Below, piece after piece: positions 47,031 to 56,670 of a stretch of 64,000 bases of DNA (within the stretch, counting starts at the first letter, position 1; every line of letters begins with the position of its first letter). Source of the DNA: Bordetella genomosp. 9 (GTDB lineage Bacteria; Pseudomonadota; Gammaproteobacteria; Burkholderiales; Burkholderiaceae_B); NCBI RefSeq assembly GCF_002119725.1, contig NZ_CP021109.1, forward strand, positions 3,782,001 through 3,846,000. The letters are read 5' to 3'. The notes below the pieces were generated by a model. The model did no database searches. It saw only the letters and a list, made by a program, of their open reading frames with translations, and had not been told where the DNA came from. The position numbers and the translations under genes are program-made.

Positions 47031-47609
47031 ATGACTTCGCAAACGCTTCACGCCGCCCGGCGCCCCTGCCCGCGCAAAGACATCGTCGCGCGCGCCGCCG
47101 CTTTGATGGGGGCGGCGGCCGTCGCCATGACGCTGGCGGCCTGCTCTTCCACGGCGCGGCAGGTGCCGGTTCCCTACGCCATCGCCATGACCGCCGATAC
47201 GAAGGTCAATCCCGATGCCAACGGCCGGCCATCGCCCATCCAGGTGACGCTGTACGAGCTGAAATCGCCGGGCGCTTTCGAGTCGCGCGATTACTTCTCG
47301 CTGCAGGCCGACGCGCAGGCCGCGCTTGGCCAGGATCTTCTGGGCAGCGACCAGGTCATCCTGAAGCCCGGCCAGACCCACATCGTGCAGCGGCAGGGCA
47401 ATGCCCAAGCCAGGGTCCTGGGCATCGTCGCGGGCTATCGCAATCTCGAAAACAGCCGATGGCGGCTGGTCATACCGCTGCCGGAGGCCCAGAACACCAA
47501 CATCTACAAAGTCTGGCAGTTTTCCCCCAACGAAGAAAAGATCCAGATCGCCGTCGGCGCGCAGGGTCTGAGCGAGACGGACCGCGGCCGCTCGTGGTGG
47601 CCGTTCTGA
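47031..47609 (+). CDS. tssJ: T6SS outer-membrane lipoprotein TssJ
   Basis: 192 residues. A lipoprotein signal ends LAAC (Cys38). The mature domain has ADTKVNPDANGRPSPIQVTLYEL, SRDYFSLQADAQAAL and LKPGQTHIVQR, typical of TssJ, which anchors the TssM-TssL membrane complex to the outer membrane. The N-terminal region before the hydrophobic core is unusually long and basic (about 20 residues). Confidence 0.95.
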   Translation: MTSQTLHAARRPCPRKDIVARAAALMGAAAVAMTLAACSSTARQVPVPYAIAMTADTKVNPDANGRPSPIQVTLYELKSPGAFESRDYFSLQADAQAALGQDLLGSDQVILKPGQTHIVQRQGNAQARVLGIVAGYRNLENSRWRLVIPLPEAQNTNIYKVWQFSPNEEKIQIAVGAQGLSETDRGRSWWPF

Positions 47610-47662
47610 AGCCGCACCGTCCGGACGCCGGCAGCCGCGCAATGCGATAGCGAAGCACACAC

Positions 47663-48997
47663 ATGGCACTGCACAACAAAGTCATCTGGTCGGAGGGGAT
47701 GTTCCTGCGTCCCCAGCACTTTCAGCAATTCGAACGCTACCTGGAACATGCCGCGCGCCAACGCGCCAACGCCGGGCAGACGTTCTTCTGGGGGTTCCAG
47801 CATCTGGCCCTGGACCGCGATGCGCTGGCGCTCGGCAAGCTCGCGCTGACCGAGGCGCGCGGCGTGCTGCCCGACGGCACGCCCTTCGAGTTCTGGCAGG
47901 CGGCCGATGCCCCGCCCGCGCTCGACGTGCCGCCCGGCACGGCGGGTATGCGGGTCATGCTGGCCCTGCCGCGCGCGCGGGCAGGCGCGGGTGACATCAC
48001 GTACGAAGACGACCGGGCATCGCTTGCCCGCTACGCGGTGCACGAAACGGAAGTCGAGGACAGCGGCGAAATGGGCCTGGAGCCCGCGCTGCTGCAGGTG
48101 GGCAAGCCGCGGCTGCGCCTGATGCTGGAAAGCGAGCTGGGCGACGAATGGCTGGGCCTGGGCGTGGCGCGCGTCGTCGAACGCCGCGCCGACAACCGCG
48201 TGGTGCTGGACGAACGTCATATCCCGCCCTGGCTGGCCGCGGGCGCGCATCCGGTGCTCCTGGGTTTCATTCAGGAGCTGTACGGCCTGCTCGACGCGCG
48301 CAGCGAAGCGTTGGCCCAGCGCCTGTCGCAGCCCGGCCGCGGCGGCGTGGCCGAGGTCTCGGACTTCATGCTGCTGGAAACGGTCAACCGTTACCTTGGC
48401 GCGCTATGGCACGCGCGCCAGACCCCCGCCCAACATCCCGAGCGGCTTTTTCACGACTGGATGATGCTGGCCTGCGATCTGGCGACGTACACGTCGCCGT
48501 CGCGCCGGCCGGATGTCTTTCCCGATTACGCGCACGACGACCTGCAATCGACGTTTCTTCCGCTCATGGAGGAACTGCGCCGCTCGCTGTCGGCGGTGCT
48601 CGAACAGCGGGCGCTGCAGATTCCGCTGCAGGACCGCGGGCAGGGGGTGCGCGTGGCGCAGGTGCCCGACCTGGAGCTGTTGCGCAGCGCCGGCTTCGTG
48701 CTGGCCGTGCGCGCCGACATGCCCTCGGACACGATCCGCAGCCGCTTCCCCGCGCAGGTCAAGATCGGCCCCGTCGAAAAGATCCGCGATCTCGTGCATT
48801 TGCAGCTGCCCGGCGTGACGGTGCGCGCGCTGCCGGTGGCGCCCCGCCAGATTCCCTACAGCGCGGGCCACGTGTATTTCGAGCTGGACAAGAACGGCGA
48901 CTTCTGGAAGCAGCTGGAGCGCACGGGCGCGCTGGCGCTGCATCTGGCCGGCGAGTTCCCCGGACTGGCGCTGGAATTCTGGGCGCTGCGCGACTGA
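47663..48997 (+). CDS. tssK: T6SS baseplate protein TssK
   Basis: 444 residues. Opens NKVIWSEGMFLRPQHFQQFERYLE, the family hallmark, and contains DFMLLETVNRYLGALWH, HPERLFHDWMMLACDLATYT and PYSAGHVYFELDKNGDFWKQL. TssK links the baseplate to the TssL-TssM membrane complex. Separate ribosome-binding region; 53 bp after tssJ. Confidence 0.97.
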   Translation: MALHNKVIWSEGMFLRPQHFQQFERYLEHAARQRANAGQTFFWGFQHLALDRDALALGKLALTEARGVLPDGTPFEFWQAADAPPALDVPPGTAGMRVMLALPRARAGAGDITYEDDRASLARYAVHETEVEDSGEMGLEPALLQVGKPRLRLMLESELGDEWLGLGVARVVERRADNRVVLDERHIPPWLAAGAHPVLLGFIQELYGLLDARSEALAQRLSQPGRGGVAEVSDFMLLETVNRYLGALWHARQTPAQHPERLFHDWMMLACDLATYTSPSRRPDVFPDYAHDDLQSTFLPLMEELRRSLSAVLEQRALQIPLQDRGQGVRVAQVPDLELLRSAGFVLAVRADMPSDTIRSRFPAQVKIGPVEKIRDLVHLQLPGVTVRALPVAPRQIPYSAGHVYFELDKNGDFWKQLERTGALALHLAGEFPGLALEFWALRD

Positions 48998-49022
48998 CGC
49001 GCCGCGCGACAAGGAGAAACGC

Positions 49023-50306
49023 ATGCATGCATCCGAAGGCGTCCTGCCCGCGGCGCCTGGCGACCCCGGCGATGGCGCCGCGGCGGGCGGCCGCCTGCGG
49101 CCGCAGGAATACGTCATCAGCGGATCGAATCCGCTGGTGGCGGCCGCCAATCCGCTTCTGGACCTGATCCCGCAAATCCGCGCCACCGCCAGCCACCCGG
49201 CGCCCGCCATGCTGCGCGAACATCTGCTGGACGAAATCCGGCAGTTCGAGCTGCGCGCCCAGCAGGCCGGCATTCCGAACGAAACGATACTGGGCGCGCG
49301 TTATTGCCTGTGCACCGCCCTGGACGAAGCGGCCGCCCTCACCCCTTGGGGCGGCAATGGCGTCTGGTCCGCGCACAGCCTGCTGGTGACCTTCCACAAC
49401 GAGACCTGGGGGGGCGAGAAATTCTTCCAGTTGCTGAACCGGCTGTCGCAGAACCCCAGCCAGCATCTGGATTTGCTGGAACTGCTTTACTACTGCCTGC
49501 TGCTGGGTTTCGAGGGCCGCTATCGGGTCATCGACAACGGCCGCTCGCAACTCGAGACGCTGCGCCAGCGCCTGCTGCGGATTCTGCGTTCGGCGCGCGG
49601 CGAGTACGCCCGCGAGCTGTCGCCGCATTGGCGCGATGCGCCCGCGCAAACGCCGCTGCGCCGGCTGCCCGTGCCGTTGTGGGCCTACGGCGCGCTGGCG
49701 GCCGTGCTGGCCCTGGCCATTTTTTCCTTATTGAGCTGGCGCCTGGGCGGGCAGTCCGATGCCGCCTTTGCCGCGGTCAGCGCCATCAAGCCGCCCACTG
49801 TGCAGGTCGCCGCGCCGGCCGCGCATCGCCCCGCGCCGTCGCCGCGGCTGGCCCTGTTCCTGGCGCCCGAGATCCGCGACGGGCTGGTGACGGTGCGCGA
49901 CGAAGTCGACCGCAGCGTGGTCGTCCTGCGCGGCGACGGCGCCTTCGAATCGGGCTCGGCCGATGTCCGCGGCTCGTACATGACCGTCCTGACCCGCGTG
50001 GCCGACGCCTTGCGCGAAACGCAGGGCGTGATTCTGGTGCGCGGCTATACCGACAACATCCCCATGCGCAGCGCCCGCTATCCCTCCAACTGGCACCTGT
50101 CCCAGGCGCGCGCGGATTCCGTGAAGACACTGCTGGAGCAGCGGCTGGACCGCCCCGGACGGGTACGCGCGGAAGGCCGCGGGGATGCCGACCCCATGGC
50201 GCCGAACGACACGCCGGCCGGCCGCGCGCTGAACCGGCGCGTGGAGATCACGCTGATGATTCCGCCCGTGCCGCGCGAAACCACGCTCGAGGGTGTGCAA
50301 CCATGA
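49023..50306 (+). CDS. tssL: T6SS protein TssL (IcmH/DotU) with OmpA domain
   Basis: 427 residues. The cytoplasmic IcmH/DotU domain (about 30-210; SGSNPLVAAANPLLDLI, LCTALDEAA, FFQLLNRL, LLYYCLLLGFEGRYRV) is followed by one membrane span (about 223-242, YGALAAVLALAIFSLLSW) and a periplasmic OmpA/MotB domain with TDNIPMRSARYPSNWHLSQARA, expected to bind peptidoglycan. AAGGAG precedes the ATG. The stop overlaps the tssM start. Confidence 0.96.
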   Translation: MHASEGVLPAAPGDPGDGAAAGGRLRPQEYVISGSNPLVAAANPLLDLIPQIRATASHPAPAMLREHLLDEIRQFELRAQQAGIPNETILGARYCLCTALDEAAALTPWGGNGVWSAHSLLVTFHNETWGGEKFFQLLNRLSQNPSQHLDLLELLYYCLLLGFEGRYRVIDNGRSQLETLRQRLLRILRSARGEYARELSPHWRDAPAQTPLRRLPVPLWAYGALAAVLALAIFSLLSWRLGGQSDAAFAAVSAIKPPTVQVAAPAAHRPAPSPRLALFLAPEIRDGLVTVRDEVDRSVVVLRGDGAFESGSADVRGSYMTVLTRVADALRETQGVILVRGYTDNIPMRSARYPSNWHLSQARADSVKTLLEQRLDRPGRVRAEGRGDADPMAPNDTPAGRALNRRVEITLMIPPVPRETTLEGVQP

Positions 50307-53300
50307 TCGGTTCGATCTTCTATCGCCTGTTCGGCTTTTTCTTCAGCCGCGGCCTGTGGAATTTCCTGGGTGTGGCGGCACTGGCCGTCCTCGTCTGGAT
50401 CGCCGGCCCGCTGGTGGCCATCGGCGCCACGCGGCCGCTGCACAGCGAGACCGTGCGCATCGTCGTCATTGCCGCGCTGTTCGGCATCTGGCTGCTGCGG
50501 CTGCTGTGGCGCAAATGGCGGGAAGGCCGCTTGAACGCGCAGCTGCTCGGGCAGCTCCGGCGCCCCGCGCGGGAGCCGGCGGCCGCGCCCGCCGCGCCGG
50601 AGGACAACGGCACGCTGCGCCAATTGGAAGCGCGCTTCGACGAAGCCGTGTCGCTGCTGCGCAAGACGCGCTTTCGCGAAGGCGGCCGCTTCGGCCTGCA
50701 CCGCTACGGCAAGCAGTATCTGTACCAGTTGCCTTGGTACGTCATCATCGGCGCGCCGGGCGCGGGCAAGACCACCGCGCTGGTGAATTCGGGCCTGAAC
50801 TTTCCCCTGGCCGACCGCTTCGGCAAGGTCGCGCTGCGCGGGGTGGGCGGGACCCGGAATTGCGATTGGTGGTTCACCGACGACGCGGTGCTGCTGGACA
50901 CCGCCGGCCGCTACACCACCCACGAAAGCGATCCCACCGGCGACGAGGAAGAATGGAAGGGCTTCCTGGGGCTGCTGTCGAAGTACCGCGGCCGCCAGCC
51001 GATAAACGGCGCCATGCTGACCGTCAGCGTCGAGGACCTGTTGGGCGCATCGGACGCCGAACGCGTGCAGCACGCCGCCGTATTGCGCCGCCGCCTGCAG
51101 GAGCTGCGCGAGCAGCTCGGCATCCAGTTCCCCGTCTACGTGCTGGTCACCAAGACGGACCTGCTGGCGGGCTTCGAGGAGTACTTCTCCAGCTTCAGCC
51201 GCGAAGACCTGGCGCAGGTCTGGGGCTTCACATTGCCCTATGCGCGCACACAGCAGCCGGACTTCGACCTGTATCAGGCCTTCCATGCGGAATACCGCCT
51301 GCTGCAGCGGCGGCTGGACGACGCCTTGCCGGAAGTGCTGGCGGCCGAGCCGGACGCGGCCCGCCGAGCCCTGGCCTACATGCTGCCGCAGCAGTTCGCC
51401 GGCCTGCAGTCGGTGCTGGGCCACTTCCTGAGCGACGTCTTCGCCTCCTCCAAGTTCGAAGCGCGGCTGTTGCCCCGCGGCGTCTATTTCACCAGCGGCA
51501 CGCAGGGCGGCGAGACGTTCGACCAGGTCACCGGGCATTTGAAGCGCTATCTGCGCATCGACACCGGCACGCCGGCCGCGGACGCCGCCCCGGCGCCAGC
51601 GGAGGGCCGCAGTTATTTCCTGAAGAACCTGCTGCAACAGGTGATCTTTCCGGAAGCCGGCCTGGCAGGGCGCAACCTGCGATGGGAACGGCGCTACCGG
51701 CAGCTGCATTGGGCCGGCTACGGCATCATCACCGTACTGTTCGTTGCCCTGCTGGCCGGCTGGATCGTCAGCTACCGCAACAACAGCGCCTACATCGAGG
51801 AAGTCGCGCGCCGCGTGCCCACCGTCGAAAAACTGGGACGCGACATCAAAATCACGCAGGCGGGCGACGTGCTGGGCCTGATGCCGTTTCTGGACAGCCT
51901 CTGGTACCTGCCGCGCGACGCCAGCTTCGAGCTGGACAATCCGCCCCTGGGCTACACCTTCGGCCTGTACCAGGGCCGCAAGATGGAAGCGGCCGCGCAG
52001 GGCATCTATCGCGCCACGCTCGAGCAGACCCTGCTGCCCCAGGCCGCCCGCCGCGTCGAGGCCGCGTTGCGCAATGCGCCGGCGAACGATCTGGAGTTTT
52101 CCTACGAAGCGCTGCGCGCCTATCTGATGCTGTACGACGCCGATCGCTACGACGCCGACTTCATGCACGCCTGGCTGCTGTCCGACATGCGCAAGACCCT
52201 GCCGGAGGGCTATACCCGCAGGCAATACGAGCAGATGTCGCTGCACCTGCGCAACCTGGCCGGCGATCGCGTGCTGGCCTCGCCCTTCGCCCGCGACGAC
52301 GATCTGGTCCGCAACGCGCGCGAACGCCTGGCGCGCTACACGCTGGCGCAGCGCGCCTACAGCCGCCTGCGCCGCATGCTGGCCAACGGCGAAGAAATCC
52401 CGGACCACACGGTCGTCACGCTGGCCGGCCCTCAGGCCACGTCCCTGTTCGTGCGCAAAAGCGGCAAGCCGCTGACCCAGGGCATCCCTGGCTTGTACAG
52501 CTATCACGGCTATTGGGACGTGTTCAACAAGCGGGCCGACCGGGTGGCCGAAGTGCTGCGCAGCGACGACGCGTGGGTGCTGGATATCCCGCCGCCCGGC
52601 ATGCTGGACGACGCCGCGCGCCGCCAGCTGGTCGTGGACATCAAGCGCCTGTACCTGAACGACTTCGTTGCGCAGTGGGACGCCTATCTGAACGATCTGC
52701 GGCTGGCGCCCACGTCGTCCCTGCTGCAGAACATACAGATGGCGCGCACGCTGTCCGCGCCCGACTCGCCGCTGGCGCAGCTGGTGCGCGGCGTGGCCCG
52801 CGAAACGACCTTGCTGCGCGACAGCGGCACGGATGCGCGCTCGCTGATGGATCAGGCGCGTGAACGCGTCAGCAGCACCCGCGACGCGCTCGAGCAGATG
52901 TTCGGACCGGCCGGCCCGGGAGCTGCGACGCGGGCCGACGCCAGCGACGAAAAGCTGGAACGCATCGTCGACCAGCACTTCGAACCCTATCGGCGGCTGA
53001 CGCAAGGCGGCGGCGCCGGCGCGCCCGCGCCCATCGCCGCCACCACGGGGCTAATCAATGAGCTGTACACCTATCTGACCGCGGCCGACGCCGCCTTGCG
53101 CAGCGCCAGCCCCGCCCCGGCTTCGGACGTGGTCACCAAGCTGCAGGCGGAAGCCGGACGCATGCCTGAACCGGTGCGGGATCTGCTCAACACGCTTTCG
53201 GTCAACGCCTCGGGCCAGGTATCCGGCGTGGCGCGCGAACGCATGGGCGAAACCGTATCGGCGACCATCGGGTTGTTCTGCCGCCAGTCGATCGCCGGCC

Positions 53301-53935
53301 GCTATCCCTTCGCGCCGCAATCGGCGCGCGACGTGGCGCCCAACGACATGGCGCGCCTGTTCGCGCCCAACGGCATGATGGACGATTTTTTCCAGAAGAA
53401 CCTGGTCAGCCAGATCGACGTGTCGGGGCCACGCTGGCGCTTCAAGCCCGGCATCGACGGCAAGGCCGGACCCACGCCGTCCTATCTGGACGCCTTCCAG
53501 AAGGCCGGCGTCATTCGCGACGTCTATTTCACCGCGGGCAACCCCATGCCCTCGTTCCGGGTCTCCATCCGGCCGCTGGAGATGGATGCCGGCATCACGC
53601 AATTCCTGATGGACGTGGACGGCCAGACGGTGCGCTACGCGCACGGTCCGCAAATGGCGACGACGGTGCAATGGCCCGGGCCGCGCGGTTCCAACCAGGT
53701 TGCCATCGAATTGACGCCGCAGACGGGAACGGCCGGGATGACGACATCGGGGCCGTGGGCGCTGAACCGGATGCTGGACAAGGCGCAGCTCAGCCGGGGC
53801 AAGTCGCCGGAAACGACGATCGCCACCTTCGACTTCGGCGGCCGCAAGGTCGTGCTGGAGATCACCGCCAGCAGCGTGAAAAGCCCGTTTCATCTTCCCG
53901 AGATGCAAGGCTACGCATGCCCGGGGCGGACCTGA
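50303..53935 (+). CDS. tssM: T6SS membrane protein TssM (IcmF)
   Basis: 1210 residues. Two N-terminal membrane spans (about 20-40 and 50-68), a cytoplasmic domain with intact Walker A GAPGAGKT (150-157), and a third span near 470-490 (IITVLFVALLAGWIVSY). The large periplasmic part includes the C-terminal domain that contacts TssJ. ATG 50303 overlaps the tssL stop (ATGA); the longer frame is a shadow. Confidence 0.97.
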   Translation: MIGSIFYRLFGFFFSRGLWNFLGVAALAVLVWIAGPLVAIGATRPLHSETVRIVVIAALFGIWLLRLLWRKWREGRLNAQLLGQLRRPAREPAAAPAAPEDNGTLRQLEARFDEAVSLLRKTRFREGGRFGLHRYGKQYLYQLPWYVIIGAPGAGKTTALVNSGLNFPLADRFGKVALRGVGGTRNCDWWFTDDAVLLDTAGRYTTHESDPTGDEEEWKGFLGLLSKYRGRQPINGAMLTVSVEDLLGASDAERVQHAAVLRRRLQELREQLGIQFPVYVLVTKTDLLAGFEEYFSSFSREDLAQVWGFTLPYARTQQPDFDLYQAFHAEYRLLQRRLDDALPEVLAAEPDAARRALAYMLPQQFAGLQSVLGHFLSDVFASSKFEARLLPRGVYFTSGTQGGETFDQVTGHLKRYLRIDTGTPAADAAPAPAEGRSYFLKNLLQQVIFPEAGLAGRNLRWERRYRQLHWAGYGIITVLFVALLAGWIVSYRNNSAYIEEVARRVPTVEKLGRDIKITQAGDVLGLMPFLDSLWYLPRDASFELDNPPLGYTFGLYQGRKMEAAAQGIYRATLEQTLLPQAARRVEAALRNAPANDLEFSYEALRAYLMLYDADRYDADFMHAWLLSDMRKTLPEGYTRRQYEQMSLHLRNLAGDRVLASPFARDDDLVRNARERLARYTLAQRAYSRLRRMLANGEEIPDHTVVTLAGPQATSLFVRKSGKPLTQGIPGLYSYHGYWDVFNKRADRVAEVLRSDDAWVLDIPPPGMLDDAARRQLVVDIKRLYLNDFVAQWDAYLNDLRLAPTSSLLQNIQMARTLSAPDSPLAQLVRGVARETTLLRDSGTDARSLMDQARERVSSTRDALEQMFGPAGPGAATRADASDEKLERIVDQHFEPYRRLTQGGGAGAPAPIAATTGLINELYTYLTAADAALRSASPAPASDVVTKLQAEAGRMPEPVRDLLNTLSVNASGQVSGVARERMGETVSATIGLFCRQSIAGRYPFAPQSARDVAPNDMARLFAPNGMMDDFFQKNLVSQIDVSGPRWRFKPGIDGKAGPTPSYLDAFQKAGVIRDVYFTAGNPMPSFRVSIRPLEMDAGITQFLMDVDGQTVRYAHGPQMATTVQWPGPRGSNQVAIELTPQTGTAGMTTSGPWALNRMLDKAQLSRGKSPETTIATFDFGGRKVVLEITASSVKSPFHLPEMQGYACPGRT

Positions 53936-54714
53936 TGCGTGGCGCGGGCCATGGCGGCACGGAACATCGGACAGGAACCAAGGGGATGACAACGGTGAGC
54001 GGCGCGGAGCTGAGAGGGCGGCTGGGCTGGTACGGCAAGATCCCCGCCGCGGGCGATTTCGTGCATCGGCGGCTGTCGCGCGAGCTCATCGGCTGGTGGG
54101 ACCGCTGGCTGCAGCACGGCGTCGCGGCGATCAGGCAGACGGCCGGCGTCCATGCGGCGCGGGGCTTCGCCGCCGCGCCGATCTGGAACTTCGCCATCCC
54201 GGCCGGGCTGGGGGCCGGCGTGGCGCAGTTCGGCTGCATTGCTCCCAGCCGCGACCGCGTGGGACGCGGCTATCCGCTTTGCGTCGCCCTGCCGCTGCGC
54301 GAGGACGAATATCACCGCGCCCTGCTGGACGGCGCCGACCCCTACTACCGCGAAATCGGCGCCAACGTGCTGGCCGCCGTGCGCCACGGCTGCACGGCGG
54401 ACGTATTCGACCGCTCCCTGATGGTCGTGACCCTGCCCAGCACGCCGCCCGCGCGCGCGCGCGCTTCGGCGGGCAGCGACATCATGGAGATCCTGAACGC
54501 CGGCCTGGAGCAGGCCCCCGCGCCCCTGACGCCGGTGTCGGCGCTTTCTGCCTGGCCCGATCTTTCCTTCTGCTTCAACCCCAGCTCGCACACCAGCTAC
54601 TGGTGGACCAACCAGGCCGACGGCGCCGCGCTGCAGACCTATGTGCATGGCGGCGCGCTGAACGCCACGCTGTTCACCCGCCTGTTTTCCTCGCTGCCCA
54701 CGTGGCGGCCCTGA
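53935..54714 (+). CDS. tagF: T6SS-associated protein TagF
   Basis: 259 residues from the ATG that overlaps the tssM stop (TGATG); an alternative ATG at 53986 would give 242 residues and begins closer to the family core. Core motifs: LGWYGKIPAAGDFVHRRL, AGVAQFGCIAPSRDRVGRGYPL, SFCFNPSSHTSYWW. In Pseudomonas TagF is a post-translational repressor acting with Fha and the PpkA/PppA pair. No fha or pppA lies in this cluster. Confidence 0.92.
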   Translation: MRGAGHGGTEHRTGTKGMTTVSGAELRGRLGWYGKIPAAGDFVHRRLSRELIGWWDRWLQHGVAAIRQTAGVHAARGFAAAPIWNFAIPAGLGAGVAQFGCIAPSRDRVGRGYPLCVALPLREDEYHRALLDGADPYYREIGANVLAAVRHGCTADVFDRSLMVVTLPSTPPARARASAGSDIMEILNAGLEQAPAPLTPVSALSAWPDLSFCFNPSSHTSYWWTNQADGAALQTYVHGGALNATLFTRLFSSLPTWRP

Positions 54715-54737
54715 CGCGCAAGATCCGGAGTCCGAAG

Positions 54738-56489
54738 ATGGCCTTGTTCCGCGACCCCTCGTCCTCGTCCTCGTCCTCGTCCGCCCCCCATCCGCTCGCG
54801 GCGGGATCCGAGCCGCCGCCGGGCGATGCCCCGCTCGTGCATGGCGCGCAGGAAAGGGCCCAGCCGTCGCCGGCGCCCGACGCAACGCGCCATACCCTGG
54901 AACGCCATGCGGCAACGGGGGGCATGACCCCGGACCGGGTCCGCGGCATCCTTGCCGACCTGACCGCCGGCCTGGCCGAGCTGCATCGCACCGGACGGGC
55001 CCACGGCGATATCGCGCCGGCGACGATCGCCCTGGACGAAACAGGCCAGGCGCGCCTGCTCACCCGGCCCCTGCAGCGCCCGCTCAATGCGGACGACGCG
55101 CCGCGCCGTGCGGGCTACGCGGCGTTTGAACAGTACACGGACGACCCCGATACGCCTTGCGGCCCATGGACGGATGTCTATGCGCTGTGCGCCACCGCCT
55201 GCGCGCTGATGACCGGGTCGCCCCCGCCTGCCGCGCTGGCGCGCTGCGTGATCGACGACTACGTGCCGCTGGCGCAACGGCACGGGCCGCAGGAACAGGC
55301 GTTCTGCGCCGTCATCGATCAGGGGCTGGCGCTGGATCCCCATGCGCGGCCGCGCACCGTCGAGGCGCTTGCAGAGGCTTTGCAGCTCGTCCCGCGGGGC
55401 GCGGCGGCCGTGCCGGCGGCGGCGGTGGTGCCAGCGGCGGCGGCGCCCGCGGCGGCGGTGGCGCCAACGGCGGCGGCGGTGCCCGCGGCGGCAGCGCCCT
55501 CCGCCGCCCATGCGCCAACGGCATCGCCCGCCGCGATGGCGCAATCCGCAACGGTCGCAGTTGCGCCGGACCGCCCGGTTTCCCCCGCCGCCCGCGCCAT
55601 CCCCGTCGCGATGGCGCTTGCCGACCCCGCCGGCGCGCCAGGCAACGGCGATGGCGATGTCGGCGTGGCGCGCGCGCAGCGTTTCGGGACAGGGACAGGC
55701 GGCCCCGAAGGCGGCAAGCGGCCAGCGCTTCTGGCGGCGCTGGCGGTCGCCGCCGCGGCCGCGCTCGCCTTCTACGTCTGGCTGCGCCACACGCCCGATA
55801 CGCCGGCGCCTATCGTGGCGGCCACGGAAACCCGCGCGGATGCGGGGCCGCGCGCGCCAGCACCGGACGCCATGCAAGCGCCGGCGGCGATGGCCGAGGG
55901 CCGGATCGGCGCAGATGCGACCGACTCGCCCGGCGCCGCCGGCCCCGCCGAGCGGGTGACCTCTGCGACGCAGGCGCCGCCGGTCTCGGCGCCGGGAACC
56001 GTGGAAGGCGCCTCCATCGCCGCCAATGCGCCTCCGTCGGCCTCGCCCGGTCCAATGGCCGCGACGCCGGCTTCCCAAGGGCCCGCGGCCGCAGACCTGA
56101 ACCCCACGAATCCCGCCAATCCCCCCCATCTCGCCAATCCCGCGCCGCCCATGCAAACCGCTTCCGCCGGCGCCCCGGCCGAGTCGGGAATCCCCAGCCC
56201 GGCCCCGGCCCCGACCGCCACTTCGCCCGCGAAGCTTTCTCAAACGGCCGGCGCGCCGGCCGCCCGGCCCCCGTCCAAAACCCCGGTAGCCGTATCCGTC
56301 TCCATCCGGCCGTGGGGCGAGATCCTGGTCGATGGCCGCTCGCGCGGCGTCAGCCCGCCCTTGAACAGCCTATCGCTCCCCCCCGGCGAGCATCGCATCA
56401 CGCTGCGCAACAACGCCAACCCGGACTTCCACATGACCCTGACCGTCAAGCCCGGACAGCCCGCGTCGATATCGCACACGTTCCAATAG
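54738..56489 (+). CDS. Degenerate Ser/Thr kinase-like protein with membrane span and PEGA domain
   Basis: 583 residues. The N-terminus is Ser-rich (eight Ser from a TCGTCC repeat). Residues about 60-215 match only the C-lobe of PpkA-type kinases: HGDIAPATIALD in place of HRDxxxxN, GYAAFEQY, and TDVYALCATACALMTGSPPP. There is no glycine loop, no ATP-binding Lys and no DFG, so it should be inactive. An Ala/Pro-rich stretch, one membrane span (about 335-355, ALLAALAVAAAAALAFYVW), a long low-complexity linker and a C-terminal PEGA domain (RPWGEILVDGRSRGVSPPL) follow. GGAG precedes the ATG. Last gene of the T6SS operon. Confidence 0.85.
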   Translation: MALFRDPSSSSSSSSAPHPLAAGSEPPPGDAPLVHGAQERAQPSPAPDATRHTLERHAATGGMTPDRVRGILADLTAGLAELHRTGRAHGDIAPATIALDETGQARLLTRPLQRPLNADDAPRRAGYAAFEQYTDDPDTPCGPWTDVYALCATACALMTGSPPPAALARCVIDDYVPLAQRHGPQEQAFCAVIDQGLALDPHARPRTVEALAEALQLVPRGAAAVPAAAVVPAAAAPAAAVAPTAAAVPAAAAPSAAHAPTASPAAMAQSATVAVAPDRPVSPAARAIPVAMALADPAGAPGNGDGDVGVARAQRFGTGTGGPEGGKRPALLAALAVAAAAALAFYVWLRHTPDTPAPIVAATETRADAGPRAPAPDAMQAPAAMAEGRIGADATDSPGAAGPAERVTSATQAPPVSAPGTVEGASIAANAPPSASPGPMAATPASQGPAAADLNPTNPANPPHLANPAPPMQTASAGAPAESGIPSPAPAPTATSPAKLSQTAGAPAARPPSKTPVAVSVSIRPWGEILVDGRSRGVSPPLNSLSLPPGEHRITLRNNANPDFHMTLTVKPGQPASISHTFQ

Positions 56490-56575
56490 CGCGATCGGCG
56501 GGCGCGATAGGCATGCGCCGCAGCGGCATCCGGATATCGCCCGCGCCTCGTTGACGATGATTGACCGGGCGCAAA

Positions 56576-56601
56576 CAAAAAAAGCCCCGCAATGCGGGGC
56601 T
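56576..56601 (-). terminator. Rho-independent terminator of the DUF4148 gene
   Basis: On the minus strand an 8-bp stem AGCCCCGC/GCGGGGCT with a 3-base loop (56583-56601) is followed by seven T (56576-56582). The plus-strand side has no T-run, so it terminates the DUF4148 gene rather than the T6SS operon. Confidence 0.88.
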
Positions 56602-56670
56602 CATCATCCTTCCGACAAAGCGCGGCGGCGTCTGCCGCTGGCGCGAGCGAACGCGATCGCCCGCCGGTGC

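Noticed and set aside
49304..50302. Upstream extension of the tssM frame through tssL
   Set aside because: The extension overlaps tssL in another frame and is rich in Arg/Ala/Pro; the ATG at 50303 overlaps the tssL stop and starts the known TssM N-terminus.
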